In this document: one piece after another, positions 7,079 through 15,274 of the stretch
How positions within the stretch are numbered: position 1 is the first letter of the stretch
How the letters are laid out: the number at the start of each line of letters is the position of its first letter
Source: an uncultured Bacilli bacterium
GTDB lineage: Bacteria > Bacillota_I > Bacilli_A > RF39 > UBA660
DNA length: 38,626 bases
NCBI GenBank assembly: GCA_944371905.1
Contig: CALVYA010000011.1
Coordinates: forward strand, 1 to 38,626
Direction: 5' to 3'
Made by a program: the position numbers and the translations under genes
The notes under the pieces: generated by a model
Told to the model about the DNA's origin: nothing
Database searches by the model: none
What the model saw: only the letters and a program-made list of their open reading frames with translations

Positions 7079-7347
7079 TTATATACTTCACTGCCGATAA
7101 TAATACGATCTGGATTGATTTGACCTGACTCTATAGTACCATCAGATAATTCTATATCAATTACTCCATCATTTTTAGTATAAGTACAAGAATAAATATC
7201 TATGTTAGTTCTCTTTTCACAAGTACCATCCTCATTAAATTGATAAGTTGAATTATCACTAGATATCCACTTTCCTATTAATTCTACTTCCTTACCACAT
7301 CCAGTTATTACAAATAAAACTAATAATATTAATACGATCTTTTTCAT
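7063..7347 (-). CDS. Small lipoprotein of unknown function
   Basis: The N-terminus is a lipoprotein signal peptide (MKKIVLILLVLFVITGCG) with the lipobox ITGC and a predicted lipidated cysteine at residue 17. The mature part is only about 78 residues and contains LIGKWISSDNSTYQFNEDGTC, a pattern seen in small secreted beta-barrel proteins (lipocalin-like 'GxWxxxxxxxYxFxxDGT' domains), and two further cysteines (43 and 54) that could pair. RBS TAGGAGG precedes the ATG. It is a single gene, probably displayed on the outer face of the membrane. The ligand is unknown. Confidence 0.75.
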   Translation of the reverse strand: MKKIVLILLVLFVITGCGKEVELIGKWISSDNSTYQFNEDGTCEKRTNIDIYSCTYTKNDGVIDIELSDGTIESGQINPDRIIIGSEVYKKDSE

Positions 7348-7453
7348 ATAACCTCCTAGTAAATATTATATATCTAATTAATAAATGTTCACAATAAAAA
7401 TATAAAATATATTTGCCAAATTATCTATAAAACTTTAATACTTGACAAGAAAA

Positions 7454-7472
7454 AAAGAACATTTCGTTCTTT
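7454..7472 (-). terminator. Terminator after the tiny hydrophobic peptide genes
   Basis: The stem AAAGAAC/GTTCTTT with loop ATTTC is followed on the minus strand by a T run. It closes the two-peptide unit at 7475-7689. Confidence 0.7.
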
Positions 7473-7474
7473 CT

Positions 7475-7591
7475 TTAATATGATATACATGCACCTAAAA
7501 TAATAGCTAATAAAATATATAAAACTATAATAATAACATAGCTACTATTATTTCCACATGATGTTGTTGTATTCACGTTTTGACAAGACAT
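7475..7591 (-). CDS. 38-aa hydrophobic peptide, YjcZ-like
   Basis: The start ATG at 7591 lies behind the strong RBS AGGAGGTG. The peptide opens MSCQNVNTTTSCGNNSS and ends in a single transmembrane helix, YVIIIVLYILLAIILGAC, then ISY. A short polar Cys/Asn-rich head followed by a ...VLxILLxIILGA helix resembles the YjcZ family of tiny membrane proteins that are abundant in sporulating Bacilli. It is the second of two tandem genes of the same design and a terminator follows. Being so short, it relies on the RBS, the terminator and the paralogue for support. Function is unknown; a sporulation link is inferred from the family. Confidence 0.7.
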   Translation of the reverse strand: MSCQNVNTTTSCGNNSSYVIIIVLYILLAIILGACISY

Positions 7592-7608
7592 AAGTACACC
7601 TCCTTAAA

Positions 7609-7689
7609 CTAAATATAAGCACCTAGTATAATTACTAGTAAAATAAATAATACTAAAATGATTGCTGAAGATGATACACAATTTCCCAT
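7609..7689 (-). CDS. 26-aa hydrophobic peptide, YjcZ-like
   Basis: The ATG at 7689 follows AGGAGG and the ORF ends in TAG at 7609. The product starts MGNCVSSSA and is otherwise a membrane helix, IILVLFILLVIILGAYI. Its helix is nearly the same as that of the downstream 38-aa peptide (both contain VL-ILL-IILGA), so the two are paralogues made as a pair, 17 bp apart. YjcZ-like proteins of Bacillus have this size and shape. Cysteine in the head is shared with the partner. Confidence 0.7.
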   Translation of the reverse strand: MGNCVSSSAIILVLFILLVIILGAYI

Positions 7690-7780
7690 AATTTAATCCT
7701 CCTTTTTTTGTTTACTCACAGTATTTTATGGAATTTTAAAAAAAGTGTTCGGACTATTTGTTAAAAAAAGACTAAAACAA

Positions 7781-7809
7781 TTGTATTTTAAAGTTATATT
7801 TGTTATTAT
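7781..7809 (+). promoter_or_regulatory. Promoter of prsA
   Basis: -35 TTGTAT (7781-7786) and -10 TATTAT (7804-7809) with 17 bp spacing, 33 bp upstream of the prsA ATG, with AAAGGAGG between. Confidence 0.6.
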
Positions 7810-7842
7810 AAATGTGTACATTTTAAAGGAGGAAAAAAATAC

Positions 7843-8820
7843 ATGAAGAAATTATTAATTTGTTTATGCATGATTTTACTATTAGTTACTGGCTGTGGTA
7901 AAGTGCCTAAACTAGAAAATGGTAATGATGCAGTAATTACTTCTAATGAAGGAGATATTTCTATTGACGAATTATATCAAGAAATGAAAGACACTTATGC
8001 ATTGAATACTTTACTTAGTATGATCGATGCAAAACTATTAGAAAAAGATTATCCAAGTGGAGAAGAAGAAGAAGAATATATCAATTCACAACTAGAACAA
8101 TTAGAATATAGCTTTGAAAATAGTTATTATGTAGATTATTATTCTAATTTCAATTCTTTTGCAGCAGCATATTTTGGAGTATCTGATATAGATGCTGTTA
8201 AAGATATCCTAGCATTACAATATAAGAAAAATGCCTATACAGAAGATTATGCTAGATCTATAGTTACTGATAAAGAAATCGAAGAATACTACAATGATAA
8301 AGTGATTGGTGATATTAAAGCAAGTCATATTTTAATAAAAGCTAATTATGATGATTCTGCAACAGAAGAAGAAAAAAATACTGCTTACGAAGAAGCACTA
8401 AAAAAGGCTAACGAAGTTCTTGCTAAATTAAATAATGGTGAAGACTTTGCCTCTCTTGCCAAAGAATATTCCGAAGATGGAAGTAAAGATGATGGCGGAG
8501 ATTTAGGATGGTTCAATCGTGGAGATATGGTTAGTGAATTTGAAGAGGCTGCCATTAAACTAGAAAAAGGGAAATATACAACTGAACCTGTAAAAACTCA
8601 ATATGGATATCATATCATCTTAAAAACAGATCAAAAAGAGAAACCTAAATTAGAAGATGTAAAAGAAGATGTCATCGATACTTTAGCTGATGAAAAAATG
8701 GAGGAAGATGAAAATCTTCAAAATAAAGCTTTAATTCAACTTAGAAAAGATAAAGAAATAGCAATTCAAGATGATAAATTAAAAAAACAATATGAAAACT
8801 ATGTAGATAATATAAAATAA
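7843..8820 (+). CDS. prsA: PrsA, extracellular foldase lipoprotein (parvulin peptidyl-prolyl isomerase)
   Basis: PrsA is a membrane-anchored foldase that helps secreted proteins and penicillin-binding proteins fold outside the membrane. The lipoprotein signal ends in VTGC (lipidated C18). The parvulin domain covers about residues 158-262: [43 protein letters not shown] and [10 protein letters not shown] are the family hallmarks. The 325-aa length is slightly above the B. subtilis protein. The N- and C-terminal helical arms are rich in Glu and Lys. It has its own promoter and is followed by a terminator. The secreted autolysin, surface proteins and PBP1a in this window are plausible clients. 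Confidence 0.93.
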   Translation: MKKLLICLCMILLLVTGCGKVPKLENGNDAVITSNEGDISIDELYQEMKDTYALNTLLSMIDAKLLEKDYPSGEEEEEYINSQLEQLEYSFENSYYVDYYSNFNSFAAAYFGVSDIDAVKDILALQYKKNAYTEDYARSIVTDKEIEEYYNDKVIGDIKASHILIKANYDDSATEEEKNTAYEEALKKANEVLAKLNNGEDFASLAKEYSEDGSKDDGGDLGWFNRGDMVSEFEEAAIKLEKGKYTTEPVKTQYGYHIILKTDQKEKPKLEDVKEDVIDTLADEKMEEDENLQNKALIQLRKDKEIAIQDDKLKKQYENYVDNIK

Positions 8821-8858
8821 AAATTCGCCAAAAAAATGCGAATTTTTTTATTCGCATT
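8819..8858. terminator. Convergent terminator after prsA
   Basis: Two overlapping stems are possible: AAAATTCGC/GCGAATTTT (ending near 8846, T-run after, for prsA) and AATGCGAAT/ATTCGCATT (8835-8858, T-run in the loop, overlapping the end of the convergent gene). The segment GCGAATT is shared, so the two folds exclude each other and could serve opposite strands. Confidence 0.65.
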
Positions 8859-9465
8859 ATTTAAAATATTTAGCATAAACTTTTTCAATTTTTCTAGGTC
8901 TTGTTGGTAACACTTCAATAGATTTATATTTAAATAAACTAATAGATTGTTCGTTTACACTTTCTAACTTAGAAAAATTTATAATTCCATTAGGTGTTAA
9001 TTTTATATTATGTGGTAACATTCTTAAATTAATCTTATGACCTAATATCAATTTTTTTATTGCTTTTAAGTCTTGAGCTGTAATTTCTTTATGTACTCCC
9101 ATATGACTTAATAAATCTCCAATCGGCTCTGCTTCTCTAATAACGATCATATTATTGACTGGACTAGTAACACCTAGTTGTTGAAAATTAGGAATAGAAT
9201 ATTTAAAAGGTTCTCTCTTATAGGTATATAAAATATCATATCCCATTTCACCCTTTTTAGACAATACAATTTTTCTAAGATCTTGAGCTATTAACTTTTT
9301 ACTTAATGCTCTATCAACTACAAACTGCCCTTCACCTAATGGAGTATCACCATCTACATACTTCATAATAGTTACAATTCCAAAATGAATACTCTTTCTT
9401 GGAATACCACGATATTCTCTAACAATTTCTCCTTCATTCTTTTCGTTTAAATCTTGTTCAACCAT
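8857..9465 (-). CDS. Unknown conserved-looking 202-aa cytoplasmic protein
   Basis: I do not recognise a family. The ATG at 9465 follows AAAGGGG; an ATG 13 codons upstream lacks an RBS. The protein has no signal peptide or membrane segment. The N-terminal ~130 residues look like alternating beta strands (GIVTIMKYVDGDTPLG, QFVVDRALSKKLIAQDL, MIVIREAEPIGDLLSH). A basic helical part follows (ITAQDLKAIKKLILGHKINLRML). The C-terminus is Lys/Arg-rich (RPRKIEKVYAKYFK), which could suit nucleic acid contact. It lies downstream of recX on the same strand with a 60-bp gap and is closed by the convergent terminator. No function is proposed. Confidence 0.65.
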   Translation of the reverse strand: MVEQDLNEKNEGEIVREYRGIPRKSIHFGIVTIMKYVDGDTPLGEGQFVVDRALSKKLIAQDLRKIVLSKKGEMGYDILYTYKREPFKYSIPNFQQLGVTSPVNNMIVIREAEPIGDLLSHMGVHKEITAQDLKAIKKLILGHKINLRMLPHNIKLTPNGIINFSKLESVNEQSISLFKYKSIEVLPTRPRKIEKVYAKYFK

Positions 9466-9525
9466 AATAATCCCCTTTCTTAAAAAGTAAAAAGATTTTA
9501 ACATATTTTATGGTAAAAGTCAAAT

Positions 9526-10269
9526 TTAACCTTCATGATAAAAGCCTTTTTGATATAATTTTTGTTTTATTTTATATTCTAATTCTTTTCCCCGATATTT
9601 CTTTGACAATTTTTTATATAATTTATCATATTCTTTTTTCATAATATCTTGATCATCAATTTTTATTTTGTTTACTTCACTCATCGCTGTTTCTTTCGTA
9701 TAACCTTGCATTACTAAATAATCCAATATCTTTCTTTTTAACAAATTATTTCCCTTATTATGATTGATTTTTATTTGCCGTTCTATTATTTTAATTATTC
9801 TCTTTTTTTCTAATTCTTTATCAAAAATATTAATATTATGATTAATGATCTCTTCATTAATTCCCAATTTAATTAAAGATTCTCTTATTTTATACGGACC
9901 ATCATAACTTAAATTTATTCGATCGTTTATATACGCTTTTGTATACATATCATCATTCAAATACCCTTGTTTTATTAAAAGATCAATTGCATTATCAATA
10001 AGACTTGGATTTACTCCTTTTTTAGTTAAGTAATCTCCTACTTCTTTTTTACTTCGCATTTTGATTTTTAAATAATTAAGCGCTAAATCATAAGCAATAT
10101 AAGAAGTATTTTCTTCTAATAATTTATCTATTTGTTCTTCATTAATATTTTTATTTATTAATAAATTATGTTTTAATATTAAATCTTCATGTAATAAAAT
10201 ATTAGTATGATTATCTAATCGAAGTTTATATTGTCCATTTTTTAATTTTATATATTTTTCTATTCGCAT
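9526..10269 (-). CDS. recX: RecX, RecA regulator
   Basis: RecX modulates RecA filaments in recombination and the SOS response. The protein is built of tandem three-helix repeats. The family core is visible at about residues 60-135: ALNYLKIKMRSKKEVGDYLTKKG, IDLLIKQGYLNDDMYTKAYINDR and GPYKIRESLIKLGI, with further degenerate repeats to the C-terminus (YKIKQKLYQKGF). At 247 aa it is close to the B. subtilis protein (264). RBS AGGTGA precedes the ATG. recA itself is 14 kb away in this window, so the two are not co-transcribed. Confidence 0.88.
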   Translation of the reverse strand: MRIEKYIKLKNGQYKLRLDNHTNILLHEDLILKHNLLINKNINEEQIDKLLEENTSYIAYDLALNYLKIKMRSKKEVGDYLTKKGVNPSLIDNAIDLLIKQGYLNDDMYTKAYINDRINLSYDGPYKIRESLIKLGINEEIINHNINIFDKELEKKRIIKIIERQIKINHNKGNNLLKRKILDYLVMQGYTKETAMSEVNKIKIDDQDIMKKEYDKLYKKLSKKYRGKELEYKIKQKLYQKGFYHEG

Positions 10270-10319
10270 ATGAATTCACCTCAATTTATATTATAATCTA
10301 TAAAAGAAATAAATAAAAA

Positions 10320-10335
10320 GAATCTATTTAGATTC
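10320..10335 (-). terminator. Short terminator after rpoZ
   Basis: The stem GAATCT/AGATTC with a 4-base loop overlaps the rpoZ stop and is followed on the minus strand by TTTTTATTTATTT. It is short and AT-rich, so moderate confidence. Confidence 0.5.
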
Positions 10336-10545
10336 CTCATTATTTTCTTTATTTTTAATGATGATTAACCCTTCCGCTATTTCCTCTAATGCTCTTCCTA
10401 TATTCTTAGTAGAAACATATTTATTAATTGGCATTTGAAAATAGTCGGTTCTAGTCATTTCTTTACTACGTCTTGCTGCTATATGCACTAGTTGATATTT
10501 TGAATCAACAATGTTTAATAGTTTGTCAATTGATGGATATATCAC
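10324..10545 (-). CDS. rpoZ: RNA polymerase omega subunit
   Basis: Omega helps fold and hold the beta-prime subunit in RNA polymerase. The 73-aa product begins (V/M)IYPSIDKLLNIVDSKYQLVHIAARRSKEM, the typical opening of Gram-positive omega, and continues NIGRALEEIAEGLI. I chose the GTG at 10545 because GGGAGTG lies 7 bases upstream and family members start here; the 24 codons upstream in frame are not family-like. It lies between recX and the glycan operon, all on the minus strand, and may be transcribed from the latter. The more usual neighbour gmk is absent. Confidence 0.9.
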   Translation of the reverse strand: MIYPSIDKLLNIVDSKYQLVHIAARRSKEMTRTDYFQMPINKYVSTKNIGRALEEIAEGLIIIKNKENNEESK

Positions 10546-10632
10546 TTTATCACACTCCCTATTATTAGGATAAACCTGTTTACATTTTTTTTCAATAGAT
10601 TGACTATAATTAGACAATAATTGACATACACG

Positions 10633-11568
10633 TTAATCTTTTTCGGTTTCTTTTATTACATAAACAGGTCTATTTTTGGTTTCTAAATAAATTTTAGATA
10701 AATATGTACCTATAATTCCAATACAAAATAGTTGAATTCCACTAACAAACAAAATAATGCAAACTAAACTTGGCCATCCACTAACGGGATCTGACCAAAT
10801 AAGAGTTCTCACAATAATAACTATAATCATAATAAAAGATAACAAGCAAAAGAATAGTCCAATAATAGCTGATAAGATTAATGGAATAGTGGAAAAACCG
10901 ACAATTCCTTCTATAGCATAAACAAATAGTTTCAAAAAGTTCCATTTAGATTTCCCCGCTACTCTTTCAATATTTTTATATTCCAACCACTTAGTTTTAA
11001 ATCCTACATAACTAAATAAACCTTTAGAGTAACGATTATATTCTTTTAAAGATAAAATAGCATTAACCATTTTCCTAGTCATTAATCTAAAATCTCTTGC
11101 TCCATCTACCATTTCTATTTTAGACATTTTATTTATTATTTTATAAAACATTTTTGCAAAAAAACTTCGAATTACTGGTTCCCCTTTTCGCGAAATTCTT
11201 CTTGTTCCTATACAATCATATTCACCATTTTTAATATTATCATACATTTCTATCAACATCTCAGGTGGATCTTGCAGATCAGCGTCCATAATTGTTATAT
11301 ACTCCCCTGTTGCATAACTAAGTCCTGCATACATAGCAGCTTCTTTTCCAAAATTTCTAGAAAAAGAAATAAATCTTATTCTTTTATCTTTACGAATCAT
11401 CTCTTTAATTACTTCTAAAGTTTTATCCGTGGAACCATCATCGACAAAAATAATCTCAAATATCACTTTAGATAATTTTTTTGAGACTTTATTTATCTCA
11501 TTATAAAAATAAGGTAACGCTAATTCTTCATTATAACAAGGAACTATAACCGTCAACTTTTTCCTCAT
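10633..11568 (-). CDS. GT2 polyprenyl-phosphate glycosyltransferase (GtrB/DPM1-like), membrane-bound
   Basis: It transfers a sugar from a nucleotide sugar to undecaprenyl phosphate at the cytoplasmic face. The GT-A domain (residues 1-220) has VIVPCYNEE at 8-16, FVDDGSTDKT at 41-50 and the metal-binding DADLQDPPEM at 95-104. RNFGKEAAMYAG and a YxRYSKGLFSYVGF-type segment are typical of this branch. Two C-terminal membrane helices (about 229-258 and 268-292) end in the usual GIIGTYLSKIYLETKNRPVYVI. It is the last of four genes in the glycan operon. Lipid-linked sugars of this type usually feed an extracytoplasmic glycosyltransferase that decorates surface polymers; that partner is not in the window. 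Confidence 0.88.
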   Translation of the reverse strand: MRKKLTVIVPCYNEELALPYFYNEINKVSKKLSKVIFEIIFVDDGSTDKTLEVIKEMIRKDKRIRFISFSRNFGKEAAMYAGLSYATGEYITIMDADLQDPPEMLIEMYDNIKNGEYDCIGTRRISRKGEPVIRSFFAKMFYKIINKMSKIEMVDGARDFRLMTRKMVNAILSLKEYNRYSKGLFSYVGFKTKWLEYKNIERVAGKSKWNFLKLFVYAIEGIVGFSTIPLILSAIIGLFFCLLSFIMIIVIIVRTLIWSDPVSGWPSLVCIILFVSGIQLFCIGIIGTYLSKIYLETKNRPVYVIKETEKD

Positions 11569-11577
11569 AACATCACC

Positions 11578-12066
11578 TTATTTTTTATCATAATTATCAA
11601 TATAATCTTCAATTAACTTTATCATATTCGAAGTATTACTTACATATTTTTTAGGTTTAAAAGTTTCTGCTTTTTTTAAGATCTTGTCCAATTTATCAAA
11701 ATCTTTTAATTCTAAAATATAACCTTCTTTGGTAAATTTCTTTATAATTTGTAATTGATGATCATTTACATGTTCTTTATATTTAGAAAGTCTTGCTGCC
11801 GCAATTACTTTTTTCCCATTTTTTAAACCTGCTAAAATAGACCCTACTCCACCATGAGTAATTAATATCCTACATTCGCTCATTAAGTCATTAAATTTAT
11901 CTGCTGGTATCAAATCAAATGTTTCCATAAATTCACTTTCATATTTAGTAGTTCCTATTTGAGCAATTACTTTTTCTTTAATATTACCTTTTTTAATTTG
12001 CTTTTCAACAGCTTTTAAAAGTCGCGAAAAGTCTTTATCTTGTGTTCCTAAAGTTACTAATATCAT
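11578..12066 (-). CDS. PssE/EpsF-like (Alg13-type) glycosyltransferase catalytic subunit
   Basis: This is the nucleotide-sugar-binding half of a split GT28-type glycosyltransferase; it works as a dimer with the membrane-bound Alg14-type half. The protein opens MILVTLGTQDKDFSRLL, as in PssE and Alg13, and carries the donor-binding segment ILITHGGVGSILAGLKNGKKVIAAARL with the HVNDHQ motif (about residues 68-105). Its 162-aa length fits. The start is 10 bases downstream of the Alg14-like gene's stop, so both halves are made together from one mRNA. In capsule and exopolysaccharide pathways this pair adds the second sugar to the lipid-linked primer. Confidence 0.88.
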   Translation of the reverse strand: MILVTLGTQDKDFSRLLKAVEKQIKKGNIKEKVIAQIGTTKYESEFMETFDLIPADKFNDLMSECRILITHGGVGSILAGLKNGKKVIAAARLSKYKEHVNDHQLQIIKKFTKEGYILELKDFDKLDKILKKAETFKPKKYVSNTSNMIKLIEDYIDNYDKK

Positions 12067-12075
12067 AATATCCCC

Positions 12076-12546
12076 CTAATAAATCCATCCACCATATTTA
12101 GCTTTAGGATATAATTTCAACATATCTTCCCATTGTACTATAAACAAATCAGCAAATTTATAAACCATTTTTCCAGTTACTGATTTAGTTTCAGAATTAG
12201 CAAATGTTTCAATATATACTATTTTACTACCAAAAATTTTTCCAATACAACACATTGGTCCTGCGGTATGAGCACCTGTAGTGACAATAACATTAGGCCT
12301 TATTTTTAAATAGAAAAATAAACTCTTAAAACAATTATATAATAGTTTAAAAGGATATACTAACATATTAGACTTAGTACCATATACTAAATAATTTACT
12401 CTTTTAGGATATTTATCATTTAAATACATATTAGATTTCGTTTTTTCCGTAATAATATGAAAGTCATACTTATCAAACATACTCTTTAATTGCATTAATT
12501 CTGATAAATGCCCTCCTGTTGAAGAAATAAACAACACTTTTTTCAT
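12076..12546 (-). CDS. PssD (Alg14-type) membrane subunit of glycosyltransferase
   Basis: This is the acceptor-binding, membrane-associated half of the split glycosyltransferase. It has the typical start KKVLFISSTGGHLSELMQL, the segment PNVIVTTGAHTAGPMCCIGKIFGSKIVYIETFA and the terminal DLFIVQWEDMLKLYPKAKYGGWIY. Hydrophobic segments near residues 65-80 help it sit on the membrane and recruit the Alg13-like partner encoded directly downstream. I chose the ATG at 12546 (RBS GGTGG) over a GTG four codons upstream. The order PssD then PssE is the common one in capsule loci. Confidence 0.88.
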   Translation of the reverse strand: MKKVLFISSTGGHLSELMQLKSMFDKYDFHIITEKTKSNMYLNDKYPKRVNYLVYGTKSNMLVYPFKLLYNCFKSLFFYLKIRPNVIVTTGAHTAGPMCCIGKIFGSKIVYIETFANSETKSVTGKMVYKFADLFIVQWEDMLKLYPKAKYGGWIY

Positions 12547-12564
12547 CAAAACCACCACTCTTTT

Positions 12565-15015
12565 TTAACTTATAATAGCATTATCTATAAAATCGTTCCA
12601 TCTATCTGTAATTTTTTCTTTAGAAAATTTATGGGCTTTTACTAATGCTTTCTTCCCCATTTCTTTTCTTAATTTAACATTATTCATAAGTTCTTCTAGC
12701 TTCTGAATCATTTCAGTTTCATTTCTATTTTTAATAACAAATCCATCTATATTATTACTAATAATATCATTCACGCCACTTTCCGTCTCATAAGCAATAC
12801 ATGGGACTCCAATACTCATGGCTTCTAATAATACCATAGGTAATCCTTCACTAATAGATGTCATAATAAAAATGCTACTTTTATATAATTCATCTAAAAC
12901 TTCATTATGTGTTTTACTTCCTAATAATACTACTTTTTTAGTTAATTTATTTTCTTTAATTTGATTCATCAAATTTTCTTTTTCCTTACCATCACCAATA
13001 ATTTTAAAAGTCCATTTATTATCTTTCAATTTACTAGCAATATCAATAATTTCATTGATTCTTTTGCCTGCATCTAACCTACCAACAAAAATAACATTAT
13101 TATTATCTAAATTAGAACTTTTATGTACCACCTCTGCTAACATATTAGGCATAGTTATTACTTTAGTATTAGAGCCATTTAAAAACTGTTCATAATCTTT
13201 TTTTAACCCCTCAGTTAAAGCTAGAACATAATCAATATCAAAATAGTGATAATACATAGTTCTTATATACTTTTTATTATTGTTATGATGATAATGTTCT
13301 TGTGCTACTTTTAAAATATTTTTATTCCCATATCTATTTAATAGAGTAGTAAACTCAATCCGAGTAGACACTACAATACCTTCTTTAATATTTTTGATTT
13401 CTTTTTTCATCATAAAATGTTTTTTCCACAAAATTCTACTAGCTATCCAAGAGTTTTTGATTATAGATAGTATTCTTAAGTTTTTTATAGCATACAATAA
13501 TTCTTCTTTATTAGGACGTCCTTCATATAAATATTTTATTTTTACTCGCTCGTCTATATCATAAACATTATCTTTGGATAATCTATAAAAACATATAATT
13601 TGAACATCTTTATCTTTACACAAACTATTAGCAGTATTAATAGTAGCGTTCTCGATTCCTCCTACTCCCAGATGAAGAGATAAAAAGGTGATTTTGTTTC
13701 TATTTAATTTTTTCTTTTTAATTCCATCAAATAAATTTAATGTAAACACTGATATAAAGGCTAAATAGAAACTAACGGAAGGAGCACCAAATACATGACC
13801 GATAAAGAATCCAAATCCTATTCCAATTGCTGTGCCATATCCATAAATAATTTGTTCAAAACTAAGTTTAAATTTAGATTTAAAGGTAGTAACAGCTACT
13901 TTAAAAATAATCATTCCCACTGGTAGCATATAGATGATAAATCCAATAATTCCATACCTAAACAAAACATCAAATAAATCCATTTCTACTAGTTTCGATA
14001 TCCATCCATTATTAATTACTTCACGATTAGAAAATCCTATTCCAAAAAACTTATCTACCATAGAACTATCTTTATATATTTCATAAGCTGATTTTAACAA
14101 AACATCTCTTCCACTTAACATTACAATCTTTTGACCATCTGCTACTTGGCATTCTAATTCTCCTGTTTCTTTGTTATTAATGATTGTTCCATTATAATAA
14201 TCATTTTGACAATCTATTCTTTTTTCCAAATTAACATTCGCTGGAGTATAATTCTTAACGGCAATAGACACAATTATGATTAATGCTACTAAAATAAATT
14301 GTTTTAATTTTTTTCTTATATTAAACAAATAATAAATCGTTAAAAATGAAGTAATGATCAACATCCCATAATAAGGTGCTTTAGTTCCAATAGATAGAAT
14401 AGCTATTATAGTTATAATAATCATAGCACAATGTTTTACTGTAAATTTCCTATCTAAATATAGAAATAAAAATGGATATAAAATAGTTAAAATTGCAGAT
14501 ATTTCATTGGCAGAATAAAACCATCCTACAATTCCATAACCTTCTTTATTATTATAAGAATTAAATCCTGTTTTAGTAATTGTTGGAACAACAATCATGA
14601 TAGCATAAACTAATAAATTTAAGACAAAAAGATTAATTATTTTTTTACGATCAATTTTATACTGATCCACAAAGTTCATACATGAAATAAATAAAATTGG
14701 GAAATAGGAATACTTAAAAATATATACTATTTCATTATATAAAAATTCAAAATTAAAGAAAAATTCTTTTTTAGTTAATAAATAGAAAAGATAAAAAACT
14801 CCTAAAAGTATAATATAAATTATTGAAGTCTTACGATATTTAGACCGATTAAAAAAGAATAAATAACATAACATCACTACAATAAATATTCCCCTTATGA
14901 TTACACCTAATGATACAATAGCAACATCAAATCTAGTCATTAATGATGTTATTAAATCGATAAATGGTTGCAATAAAATAAACATATATAAAATTTTTAA
15001 ATACTTATCTTTCAT
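12565..15015 (-). CDS. O-antigen ligase/polymerase-like membrane domain fused to a GT4 glycosyltransferase
   Basis: One uninterrupted 816-codon frame joins two enzymes that are normally separate. Residues 1-435 hold about ten to twelve membrane helices with a large extracytoplasmic loop (about 255-345) bearing SGRD at 301-304 and FGIGFSN, as in the Wzy/O-antigen ligase family. Residues 441-816 form a cytoplasmic GT4: the N-terminal LGVGGIENATINTANSL, then the donor half with VIFVGRLDAGKR, WTFKIIGDGKEK and the EX7E signature in SEGLPMVLLEAMSIG. A basic linker, GIKKKKLNRNK, connects them. It is the first gene of the four-gene glycan operon and has its own promoter. It may both add a sugar and polymerise or ligate the glycan. 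Substrates unknown. Confidence 0.85.
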   Translation of the reverse strand: MKDKYLKILYMFILLQPFIDLITSLMTRFDVAIVSLGVIIRGIFIVVMLCYLFFFNRSKYRKTSIIYIILLGVFYLFYLLTKKEFFFNFEFLYNEIVYIFKYSYFPILFISCMNFVDQYKIDRKKIINLFVLNLLVYAIMIVVPTITKTGFNSYNNKEGYGIVGWFYSANEISAILTILYPFLFLYLDRKFTVKHCAMIIITIIAILSIGTKAPYYGMLIITSFLTIYYLFNIRKKLKQFILVALIIIVSIAVKNYTPANVNLEKRIDCQNDYYNGTIINNKETGELECQVADGQKIVMLSGRDVLLKSAYEIYKDSSMVDKFFGIGFSNREVINNGWISKLVEMDLFDVLFRYGIIGFIIYMLPVGMIIFKVAVTTFKSKFKLSFEQIIYGYGTAIGIGFGFFIGHVFGAPSVSFYLAFISVFTLNLFDGIKKKKLNRNKITFLSLHLGVGGIENATINTANSLCKDKDVQIICFYRLSKDNVYDIDERVKIKYLYEGRPNKEELLYAIKNLRILSIIKNSWIASRILWKKHFMMKKEIKNIKEGIVVSTRIEFTTLLNRYGNKNILKVAQEHYHHNNNKKYIRTMYYHYFDIDYVLALTEGLKKDYEQFLNGSNTKVITMPNMLAEVVHKSSNLDNNNVIFVGRLDAGKRINEIIDIASKLKDNKWTFKIIGDGKEKENLMNQIKENKLTKKVVLLGSKTHNEVLDELYKSSIFIMTSISEGLPMVLLEAMSIGVPCIAYETESGVNDIISNNIDGFVIKNRNETEMIQKLEELMNNVKLRKEMGKKALVKAHKFSKEKITDRWNDFIDNAIIS

Positions 15016-15047
15016 AGGACACCTCTTTATTTCATGTTGATATTAAT

Positions 15048-15076
15048 ATCATAACATAACGATTTTTAGATATCAA
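15048..15076 (-). promoter_or_regulatory. Promoter of the surface-glycan operon
   Basis: On the minus strand -35 TTGATA (15071-15076) and -10 TATGAT (15048-15053) are 17 bp apart, about 33 bp above the ATG at 15015. An inverted repeat GTTGATAT (15037-15044) and ATATCAAC (15070-15077) brackets the promoter and could be an operator. Confidence 0.65.
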
Positions 15077-15196
15077 CCGCACTAGAATTATTCACTTATT
15101 TTTTTTGGTTTCGTTTTTTATGTGATGTAAATTTTTATCCATTATTTTTATAAAAACGTAAAATTGTGTATATTATTCGACAGTTTCTAAGAAAAT

Positions 15197-15237
15197 TTGA
15201 CATTTATTTTTTTTAAATTTCTTATATATAGTATAAT
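15197..15237 (+). promoter_or_regulatory. Probable promoter region of the autolysin-anchor operon
   Basis: A perfect TTGACA occurs at 15197-15202, but the best hexamers after it (TTATAT at 15222 or TATAAT at 15232) are 19 or 29 bp away, so the spacing is not ideal. TATAAT at 15232-15237 alone may be the -10, about 38 bp upstream of the ATG. Confidence 0.4.
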
Positions 15238-15274
15238 CATATTAGATAAATATATAATAGGGAGTTGGTATTAT

